A DNA stretch of 64,000 bases from Streptomyces bikiniensis. Its GTDB lineage: Bacteria; Actinomycetota; Actinomycetes; Streptomycetales; Streptomycetaceae. Of the stretch, positions 57,460-64,000 are shown one piece after another. The position numbers were made by a program, and so were the translations under genes. Under the pieces are notes generated by a model, which made no database searches, was not told the origin of the DNA, and saw only the letters and a list, made by a program, of their open reading frames with translations. Positions within the stretch are counted from its first letter, which is position 1. Each line of letters starts with the position of its first letter. The stretch spans positions 62,001-126,000 of the forward strand of contig JNWL01000010.1 in NCBI GenBank assembly GCA_000716465.1. The letters are read 5' to 3'.

Positions 57460-60108
57460 CTAACGATCGGCTGACAGGCGCGAAAGGCGGTCGGCGGCCC
57501 GCGCCGACCCCTCCGGGAAACCCGCCTTCTCGGAGGCCACGACGGCGCGTTCCAGCTGGTCGGTGGCCTCTTCGAGGCGTCCGATGCCGACCAGCGCCTC
57601 GCCCCGGACGATCTGGAGCTGGGCCCGTACGACCACCGCGTCGGGGGCCGCCAGTTCCTCCGCGCGCAGGGTGTGGGCGAGCGCCGCCTCGTACTCCTCC
57701 GTCTTCAGGCAGTGGCCCGCCAGGTGCTGGAGGGTGAGGACCTGGGTGGAGGGATGGCCGGTGCGGTCGGCGAGCGAGACCGCGTGCCGCATGAGCAGGC
57801 CGGCCCGCTCGTGCTCCCCGGTGGCGTCCAGGACGGCGGCGTGGTTGACGTGGGCGATGGCCTCGCTGATCGGGTCGCCCGCGCGGGCGGCCAGGCCGGG
57901 CGCCTTCTCCAGGTGGACGAGCGCCTCGGCGTTCCGGCCCTCCGCGTGCAGGATCCAGCCGAGCAGCGCCCTGGCCCGGGACTGCGCGTCGATGTCGTCG
58001 ATCCGCTCGGCGGAGGCGAGCCCGGCCTCCAGGAGCGGGGTCCAGCCGTCCCCGATCCGCATGAGCATCAGCGGCCACTGGACCAGGGCGAGCCGCCAGG
58101 CCCGGTCGTGCAGGCCGAGGGCGGCCGCGGCGGCGACCGCGCCCTCCAGGGCGGCGCGCTCGGCCACGTACCAGTCCAGGGCCGCCGTGCGGTCCTCGAA
58201 CTCCCTGACGGCGGCGGGCCGCCGGGTGTCGGCGGGCAGCGCGTAGCAGGGCTGGGAGCCGGGCTCGGCGGCGGCGTCGGCCGCGAGCCCGGTGTAGAGG
58301 TAGTGGTCGAGGAGGCGGGGCAGCCCCTCGGGGTCGGCCCGGGGGGCGAGGTGGCGGGCGTAGAGGCGGACGAGGTCGTGCGGGGTCCAGCGGCCGGGCA
58401 CGGCCTCGGTGAGCAGATGGGCGGCGGCGAGCCGGTCCAGGTCGGCGGAGGCCTGCGCGGGCGAGGTCCCGGCGAGCGCGCCCGCCGCGAACCGGTCGAG
58501 ATCGGCGCCGGTGTGCAGGCCGAGCGCGCGGAACATGCGGGCGGCGGAGTCGGGGAGTTGCTGCACGGTGAGGCGAAGGGCGGCGGAGACGCCCCGGTCC
58601 TCGACGTCGAGGAGGGTCAACCGGCTCTGTTCGTCGGCGAGTTCGCCGACCATGGCGTCGAGGGTCCAGGCGGGCCGCTCGGCGAGCCGGGCCGCCGTCA
58701 CCCGCAGCGCGAGCGGCAGCCCGTCGCAGAGTCCGGCGAGCCGCGCGGCGGCGGCGGGCTCGGCCGCGATCCGCTCCTCGCCGAGGACGGTGGCGAGCAG
58801 GGCGGCGGCGTCGGCCTCCGGCAGGTGGCCGAGCGGCACCGGCCGGGCGGCGTCGGAGGCGATCAGGCCGCCGAGCCGGTCGCGGCTGGTGACCAGGGTC
58901 GCGCAGTGGTCGCCGCCGGGCAGCAGCGGTCTGACCTGCCCGGAGGAGCGGGCGTTGTCGAGGACGACGAGCAGCCGGCGCCCGGCGGCGAGGGAGCGGA
59001 AGAGGGCGCCGCGCGCCTCGACGCCCTCCGGCATCCTCGGGTCCGGGACGCCGAGCGCGAGCAGGAACTCGCGGAGGACGGCGGCGGTCTCGGGCGCGGG
59101 GGTCTCGCTGAAGCCCTTCAGATCGGCGAAAAGACGCCCGTCGGGGAAGTCGGCGCGCCGCTCGTACGCCCAGTGGACCGCAAAGGCGGTCTTGCCGACG
59201 CCGGCGGGCCCGGTGACGAGGCAGACCGGCCCGTCCCCGGCCCGTACCGCCCGGTCGAGCGCGGCCAGCTCGGCGCCGCGCCCGGTGAAGCCGCGCGGCG
59301 CCCGGGGCAGGCCCTCCGGCGCGGGGAGTTCGGCGGGCGGGGCGACGGGGCGGGCGACGGGGGCGGGCTCGGCGGCGCGCAGCAGCGTCGCGTACGCCTC
59401 GCTGAGCGTCTCGCCGGGGTCGACGCCCAGCTCCTCGGCGAGCAGCCGCCGGGTCCGGTGGTACCAGTCGATCGCGTCCGACTGGCGTCCGGAGCGGCCG
59501 AGGGCCAGCATCAGGGCGGCCGCGAGGGATTCGCGCAGGGGGTGGGCGACGGCCTCGCTGCGCAGGACGGCGGCGGCCCTGGCGTGCTCGCCGAGCTGCC
59601 CGTACGCCTGCGCCAGCGCCTCCACGGTGGCGAGCCGCAGCTCTTCGAGCCCGGTGGCGGCGGCCTCCAGGGGCCGGCTGTGGACGGTCCCGGTGAGCGC
59701 GGGCCCCTGCCAGTACGACAGCGCCTCCCGCAGCATCCGGACCGCGTCGGCGGGCTGCCGCTGCACCCCGGCGAGCCCCACCAGCTCCTCGAACCGGTGC
59801 ACGTCCACCAGCGACTCGGGCATCCGCAGCACGTACGCCGAACCCTGGGTGGCGAGCTCGACCCCGTACGCCTCGGCCCCGTGCTCGGCGAGCAGGGCCC
59901 GCAGCCGCGAGACGTGCCCCTGGAGGACGGTCTTGGCGTGGGTGGGCGGCTCCTCCTCCCACAGGGCGTCGATCAACTGCCCCACGTTCACCGCGCCGTT
60001 GGGGCGCAGCAGGAGCATGGCGAGAAGGCTGGACCGCTTGGCGGGCCCCAGGGCCACGTCACCCTCCTCCGTCACCATCGCAACGGAGCCGAGCAGCCGG
60101 AACTCCAC
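57460..60108 (-). CDS. AfsR/SARP-family regulator (OmpR-type DNA-binding, BTAD, NB-ARC, TPR)
   Basis: This 882-aa transcriptional activator is of the AfsR/DnrI class. The winged-helix domain is at residues 1-95 (MEFRLLGSVAMVTEEGDVALGPAKRSSLLAMLLLRPN). The BTAD is at about 100-245 (DVHRFEELVGLA...LAEELGVDPGETLSEAYATLL). The NB-ARC ATPase begins about 275: FTGRGAELAALDRAV, Walker A VTGPAGVGKTAFAVHWA, Walker B RRLLVVLDNA, and GLPLALRV. TPR-like repeats fill 650-882. GTG 60108 is chosen because GGAGG lies 7 nt upstream; GTG 60114 is too close to it. Upstream the frame stays open into a LuxR-type remnant. It may control a nearby secondary-metabolism or stress gene; the target is unknown. Confidence 0.9.
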   Translation of the reverse strand: MEFRLLGSVAMVTEEGDVALGPAKRSSLLAMLLLRPNGAVNVGQLIDALWEEEPPTHAKTVLQGHVSRLRALLAEHGAEAYGVELATQGSAYVLRMPESLVDVHRFEELVGLAGVQRQPADAVRMLREALSYWQGPALTGTVHSRPLEAAATGLEELRLATVEALAQAYGQLGEHARAAAVLRSEAVAHPLRESLAAALMLALGRSGRQSDAIDWYHRTRRLLAEELGVDPGETLSEAYATLLRAAEPAPVARPVAPPAELPAPEGLPRAPRGFTGRGAELAALDRAVRAGDGPVCLVTGPAGVGKTAFAVHWAYERRADFPDGRLFADLKGFSETPAPETAAVLREFLLALGVPDPRMPEGVEARGALFRSLAAGRRLLVVLDNARSSGQVRPLLPGGDHCATLVTSRDRLGGLIASDAARPVPLGHLPEADAAALLATVLGEERIAAEPAAAARLAGLCDGLPLALRVTAARLAERPAWTLDAMVGELADEQSRLTLLDVEDRGVSAALRLTVQQLPDSAARMFRALGLHTGADLDRFAAGALAGTSPAQASADLDRLAAAHLLTEAVPGRWTPHDLVRLYARHLAPRADPEGLPRLLDHYLYTGLAADAAAEPGSQPCYALPADTRRPAAVREFEDRTAALDWYVAERAALEGAVAAAAALGLHDRAWRLALVQWPLMLMRIGDGWTPLLEAGLASAERIDDIDAQSRARALLGWILHAEGRNAEALVHLEKAPGLAARAGDPISEAIAHVNHAAVLDATGEHERAGLLMRHAVSLADRTGHPSTQVLTLQHLAGHCLKTEEYEAALAHTLRAEELAAPDAVVVRAQLQIVRGEALVGIGRLEEATDQLERAVVASEKAGFPEGSARAADRLSRLSADR

Positions 60109-60384
60109 CTTCACACCTCCGCGATCACACTCCCCCGTCTTCCCCGGCAGACGAGGATACGTGGGGAGAGAGGGCCCTCCGCGACGCCGCGTTCCCCGGG
60201 CGGCGCGCATCGGCCGAATCCGGACGTGGCGTTCCGCACAGTGGCGTTCCGCACGGCGGCCCGCGCGCGGGCGGAGGCGCGGGCGGGCGGGTCTGGACGC
60301 GGGCGTTCCGACCGCGGTCGGTCGCGGTCGCCCCGTTCCCGGTCGCCCCCGTTCCCGGTCGCGGTCGTTTCCGGGCGCGCCTCG

Positions 60385-60867
60385 GACGTACCCGTTCCCG
60401 ACCGCCCGCCGGCCGAGCTGGAAGCGGCTGCGGGCGTCCCGCTTCTCCGTCAGCTCCGAGACGAGGCGCCGTTCGCTGCGCAGGGAGACGCCCAGGCGGC
60501 GGGCCGCGGCCCCGTCCGTGTGGCCCCGGGCCAGGAGGCGCAGCAGTTCGCGGGGCTGCGATCCGGGGTCCTCCAGGCTGCGCCGGGGGGCCTCGCCGAA
60601 GGGGACCGCCGACGCCCACACCGCCTCGAACAGCGCGAGGAACGCCGTCACCGCGCCGGGCCGGCGCAGCGGCGCCGCGCCCGCCGCGCTGTCGGCCGGG
60701 TCGATCGGCACCATCGCCGGCTCCCGGTCCTTGATCCACAGGCGCATGGGAAGGGCCGGCGCGGTGCGGACCTCCGCGCCGCGCTCGGTGAGCCGGACCG
60801 CTTCCCCGGCGCCGCCGTCGGGCCGCCGGCGGTCCGTCCGTTCCGTGGGGGTGGGCGATGCGCGCAT
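60385..60867 (-). pseudogene. remnant of a LuxR-type (C-terminal HTH) regulator, 5'-truncated and lacking its stop codon
   Basis: From ATG 60867 (ribosome binding site GGAGAG) the frame reads GEAVRLTERGAEVRTAPALPMRLWIKDREPAMVPIDP, and later RELLRLLARGHTDGAAARRLGVSLRSERRLVSEL. This matches the last 160 residues or so of Streptomyces regulators that combine a TrmB-like N-terminus with a LuxR helix-turn-helix. The N-terminal half is absent. After GNGYV, where such proteins normally stop, the frame continues without a stop for another 90 codons straight into the SARP gene. It could be a decayed gene or part of a fusion protein. Confidence 0.6.
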
Positions 60868-61029
60868 GCGCTCTCTCCTGCGAGACCGTGTACGTGGCGG
60901 AGGCGGGCGGCCGAACCGCCGGAGCCCCGGCTTCACACGCTCCGGCCCGCCTGTCACCGCTCGCCGGGTGCCACGAGGATGCACGGCACGGACGTGCCGG
61001 GGAGCCTGCGGGGCGGCCGCGGTACGCCT

Positions 61030-61074
61030 GTGCGGTGCCGTCCTGCTTGTGCGGTGCTCTTGGGCGTGCGGTGC
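61030..61074. repeat. three copies of GTGCGGTGC
   Basis: The nonamer occurs at 61030, 61049 and 61066, just downstream of the FtsX-type permease gene. The significance is unknown. Confidence 0.5.
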
Positions 61075-61083
61075 CGGTTCTCC

Positions 61084-63486
61084 TTACGCCGTCCGCCTCT
61101 TGAGGGTCTTCGACGTGACCGCGACGCCGGCGAGGACGGCCGCCGCCAGGGTGCCGACGACCGCGAGGACGATGGCGCCGGGGTTCAGGTGCAGGCCCAC
61201 GTCCGAGGAGGTGGCCTCGGAGAGGCCGGCCGCCATTCCGGCCAGCGGGGGCAGCGTGACCAGGACGCCGAGGACCGCGCCGATGACGACGACCAGGGCG
61301 GTCTCGCCGGCCGAGGTGAACAGGAGCTGGCGGACGGTGCCGCCGGCCGACTTCATCACGCCGAAGTCGCGGCGCCGGCCGTGGGCCGCCATGGCCATGC
61401 TGTTGGCGACGGCGATCACGCTGTAGCCGACGGCGACGACGATCAGCATCACGGCCAGGGACTCGGTGAGCTCGGCGTCGGTGTCGTAGTCGGCCAGGGC
61501 GTACGCGGCGGCGTCGTGCAGCGCGACTCCGGGGACCTCGTCGGAGGCCCCGACGCCGCCCGGGACGAAGATGTCGTCGGTGAGCGCGGCCGGGTCATGG
61601 GCGCGGACCAGGTCGCGGGCGACCACGAAGTCACCGCGGGCCGGGTCGTCGGGGAGCACCTGGGAGACGCGGAGGGTGACGGTGGCGCCGTCCGCGAACC
61701 GGACCGGGACCTCCTGTCCCTGCTTCAGGCCCAGTTCGCCGGCCTTCTTCGCGCCGAGGACGGCCTCGCCCGGCCTGTTCCAGCGCAGGTCCCGGCTGCC
61801 CAGGACGTCCAGGACGGTGGCCGCGCCGGCGTTCTCGGCGTCCCCCGCCCTGCCGGTCTCCACGAAGGCCCGGGTCGGCAGGGCCGCCTTGCCGACCGGG
61901 TTGGCGGCGACGACCTCGTCGGTGTGGCCCGGGGTGCCGTCCGGGGTGACGATCGTCTGTCCCGCGACCTTCAGGGCCTCACCGGCCGGGTAGGCGACCC
62001 GCATGGTCTCCACCATGCCGCTGAGCAGCACCGCGAAGCCGACCGCGGCGATCACCGGGGCCACCAGGGAGGCGGCGCGGTGCGGGTGGGCGACCAGTTC
62101 GGCCCGGATCAGGACCGGGGCGGCCCTGCCACCGCCCTGGAACGGGGCGGTGAGGAACCGGCCGACGGGGCCGACGAACACGGGGGCCAGCAGGGCCGCC
62201 GCGACGATCAGCGCCATGGTGGCGAAGATCGCCGTGTTGACGCGGTCGTCGGCGCTGGAGACGGCGGTGCCGATCGCCGTCAGGACGCCCAGGGCGAGGA
62301 CGGCCAGGCCGGCGGTCCAGCGGCCGCGTCCCGTGCCCCTGTCGGCCGAGCGGCTGTCGAGGAGCGCCTCGACGGGGGCGACCCCGGCGGCCTTGCGGCC
62401 CGCCGTCCAGGCACCGATCACGCTGACGCCGACGCCGATCGCAGAGGCCGTGAGCAGCGGCCAGGCCGCGACGGAGACCTCCGTGCCGGGCGGGGACACG
62501 TCCAGGTCCTCGAGGAGGGAGAGCAGCAGCGGCGTCGTGAGCACACCGGTCGCGCAGCCGGCGGTCGAGCCGGCCAGGCCGACCACGGCGGCCTCGCCGA
62601 GGATCATGCGGCGGACCTGCTTCGGCGAGGCGCCGAGGGTGCGCAGCAGGCCGATCTCTCGGCGGCGCATGCCGGTGGACAGGACCAGCATGGAGGCGAC
62701 CACGAAGACGGTGGTGAAGAGGCCGAGGAGGGCCGTCGCGCTGATCAGCTGGACGCCGAGGAAGCGCTTGTGCTCGATGTACGCGGGCTGCAGCTCGGCC
62801 CGGCCGTCGCCGGAGACCACGTCGCCGCCGGCGCCGAGGACCTTCTTCGCGGCGGCGGTGACCGCGCCGGTGTCGGCGCCCTTCTCGGGGATCAGGGCGA
62901 CGGCGGCGACGCCGGGCCGCTGCCGGGCGGCGAACTCCTCGCTGAAGTAGTAGCCGGGGCCGTCGACGGTGCCGACGACCCGGAACCGCTCGCGCCCCCG
63001 GGTGATGTTGACCGTCAGCTCGCTGCCCACGGGCGCGCCCAGGGCGCGGTCCACCACGACCTCGTCCGCCGCGGCGGGGGCCCGGCCGGAGACCAGCTCG
63101 TACGGGGCCGTCCGCGTGCTGGAGAAGCCGTGCCCGGACTCCAGGGCGCCCTCGTCGGCGACGGGCCTGCCGTCCTTGACGGCCTGGGCGTAGAAGGAGC
63201 GGTCCACCACGGCGGCGGCGACGCCGGGGATCTCCGCGAGCCCGGAGACGATCGGCTCGGCCTCGGCCCTGCTCCAGGGCATCCGGTCGCCGGGGCTGCC
63301 GTCGGCGTCGACGGCCCGCTTCGGCAGGGCGAGGGCCGCGGTGCCCTCGTAGCGGGGCTGGACCTTCGCCTCGGCGGAGTCGTGGACGACCAGCGTGGTG
63401 GTGATCAGGGCGACGCCGACCAGGACGGCGACGAAGGCGCCGAGGAAAGCGGACCAGTGTTCACGGACGTTCGCGAGGGTCAGCAT
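61084..63486 (-). CDS. FtsX-like ABC transporter permease (MacB/LolC superfamily)
   Basis: The 800-aa membrane protein has a two-unit architecture. The N-terminal helix (FLGAFVAVLVGVALITTTLVV) is followed by a MacB-like extracellular domain (about 40-235). Three helices carry the FtsX signature near 245-360 (STGMRRREIGLLRTLGASPKQVRRMILGEAAVVGLAGS). A second set follows, with extracellular domain about 480-650 and the duplicate MAMAAHGRRRDFGVMKSAGGTVRQLLFTSAGETALVVVIGAVLG. Such mechanotransmission transporters expel peptides, antibiotics or lipids without a classical channel. ATG 63486 overlaps the ATPase stop by 7 bp, so it is translationally coupled. Confidence 0.9.
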   Translation of the reverse strand: MLTLANVREHWSAFLGAFVAVLVGVALITTTLVVHDSAEAKVQPRYEGTAALALPKRAVDADGSPGDRMPWSRAEAEPIVSGLAEIPGVAAAVVDRSFYAQAVKDGRPVADEGALESGHGFSSTRTAPYELVSGRAPAAADEVVVDRALGAPVGSELTVNITRGRERFRVVGTVDGPGYYFSEEFAARQRPGVAAVALIPEKGADTGAVTAAAKKVLGAGGDVVSGDGRAELQPAYIEHKRFLGVQLISATALLGLFTTVFVVASMLVLSTGMRRREIGLLRTLGASPKQVRRMILGEAAVVGLAGSTAGCATGVLTTPLLLSLLEDLDVSPPGTEVSVAAWPLLTASAIGVGVSVIGAWTAGRKAAGVAPVEALLDSRSADRGTGRGRWTAGLAVLALGVLTAIGTAVSSADDRVNTAIFATMALIVAAALLAPVFVGPVGRFLTAPFQGGGRAAPVLIRAELVAHPHRAASLVAPVIAAVGFAVLLSGMVETMRVAYPAGEALKVAGQTIVTPDGTPGHTDEVVAANPVGKAALPTRAFVETGRAGDAENAGAATVLDVLGSRDLRWNRPGEAVLGAKKAGELGLKQGQEVPVRFADGATVTLRVSQVLPDDPARGDFVVARDLVRAHDPAALTDDIFVPGGVGASDEVPGVALHDAAAYALADYDTDAELTESLAVMLIVVAVGYSVIAVANSMAMAAHGRRRDFGVMKSAGGTVRQLLFTSAGETALVVVIGAVLGVLVTLPPLAGMAAGLSEATSSDVGLHLNPGAIVLAVVGTLAAAVLAGVAVTSKTLKRRTA

Positions 63487-64000
63487 GCCGGTCGGGCCTC
63501 CAGCCGGGCCATGCGGGTGGCGATCGAGGCGGCATTGTCCACGCCGGCCCGTCGGTCGAGCGGGACACGGTCGGCGATCCTGCCGTCCTTCAGGAAGACG
63601 ACGACGTCGGCGTGGGCCGCGGCCACCGGGTCGTGGGTGACCATCAGGGTGGTCTGGCCCTCCTGGTCGACCAGCATCCGCATCATCCGGAGCACCTCGC
63701 GGGAGGTGACGGTGTCCAGGGCACCGGTCGGCTCGTCCGCGAAGAGGACGTCGGGGCGGGTGACGAGGGCGCGGGCGAGGGCGACGCGCTGCTGCTGGCC
63801 GCCGGAGAGCTCGCCGGGCCGGTGGCCCGCGCGCTCGGCGAGTCCCACGGAGGCGAGGGCCCTCGCGACCTGCTCGCGGCCGACCCTGCGGCCGGCGAAC
63901 CGGGACGGGAGCTCCACGTTCTGCGCGGCCGTCAGGGACTCGACCAGGTTGAAGGCCTGGAACACGAAGCCGACGTGCTTGCGGCGCAGCTCGGTGCGCT
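63480..64000 (-). CDS. ABC transporter ATPase, MacB/LolD type (5' end outside window)
   Basis: This is the energy-coupling subunit for the adjacent FtsX-type permease. The visible C-terminal 173 residues contain the Q-loop VGFVFQAFNLVESLTAAQNVELP, signature LSGGQQQRVALARAL, Walker B VLFADEPTGALDTVT and H-loop TLMVTHDPVAAAHAD. The C-terminus is RLEARPAC. The Walker A and start codon lie beyond 64000. The DEPTGALD/LSGGQQQR combination is typical for MacB/LolD/FtsE-type exporters. Confidence 0.93.
   Translation of the reverse strand, partial: RTELRRKHVGFVFQAFNLVESLTAAQNVELPSRFAGRRVGREQVARALASVGLAERAGHRPGELSGGQQQRVALARALVTRPDVLFADEPTGALDTVTSREVLRMMRMLVDQEGQTTLMVTHDPVAAAHADVVVFLKDGRIADRVPLDRRAGVDNAASIATRMARLEARPAC

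Overview
The window is high-GC actinobacterial chromosome and is most consistent with Streptomyces. The support is extreme G/C at third codon positions, many GTG/TTG starts, GTGA start-stop overlaps, mycothiol (mshB), BTAD/AfsR-type and PAS-GAF-SpoIIE regulators, a GH18 chitinase behind a DasR-type operator, and tandem oligopeptide ABC operons like those near bldK. Most of the window is conserved core gene content. I see no rRNA, tRNA, CRISPR array, insertion sequence or prophage.

Layout. (1) 1-4.9 kb: an envelope-stress block, ECF sigma factor > zinc anti-sigma factor > HtrA-like protease > TatB, with a divergent O-methyltransferase. It has the same gene set as the M. tuberculosis Rv1220c-sigE-rseA-htrA-tatB region. 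(2) 5-13.8 kb: DUF3117, enoyl-CoA hydratase, 3-methyladenine glycosylase I, a DivIVA-like membrane protein, a FolP2-type dihydropteroate synthase homologue, a LOG protein, and the lysine/DAP genes dapE and dapC with ferredoxin fdxA; this also parallels the mycobacterial Rv1202-Rv1211 neighbourhood. (3) 13.8-24 kb: a GNAT, a SirB1-type transglutaminase-like protein, a frameshifted remnant of a flavin monooxygenase, a repeat-rich VanW/peptidoglycan-binding-type membrane protein, mshB with a small membrane partner, an S9 prolyl peptidase and membrane proteins. (4) 24-41 kb: two paralogous five-gene oligopeptide ABC operons in tandem (binding protein, two permeases, two ATPases), the GTPase typA/bipA, and a third, orphan binding protein with a large low-complexity insertion. 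(5) 41-50.6 kb: a transglutaminase-like protein, a TPM-domain protein followed by pspA, the PAS-GAF-SpoIIE-HATPase phosphatase, a small anti-sigma-type kinase behind a 27-codon leader ORF, a Nudix hydrolase, a SPOR-like mini-protein and a GntR/UTRA regulator. (6) 50.8-64 kb: chitinase, DUF4190/septum-formation protein, subtilisin-like protease with P-domain, threonine-synthase-like enzyme, DUF4232 lipoprotein, a SARP-NB-ARC-TPR regulator, the remnant of a LuxR-type regulator left in frame with it, and a MacB/FtsX-type ABC exporter cut by the window edge.

Regulation visible in the sequence: GTGA couplings (sigma/anti-sigma, DivIVA/tag, GNAT/transglutaminase, mshB/DUF6113), strong bidirectional terminators between convergent genes, several -10 boxes 6-7 nt before a start codon that predict leaderless mRNAs, a candidate self-regulated ECF promoter before the sigma gene, and a near-consensus DasR operator placed exactly between the -35 and -10 of the chitinase gene.

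No wholly new multi-gene system stands out. The items I would examine first are the possible AUU start of the O-methyltransferase, the in-frame LuxR-remnant/SARP fusion, the 27-codon leaderless ORF before the HATPase, the FolP2 homologue lacking the usual pterin/pABA loop, and the hairpins placed after the binding-protein gene in both peptide-transport operons.
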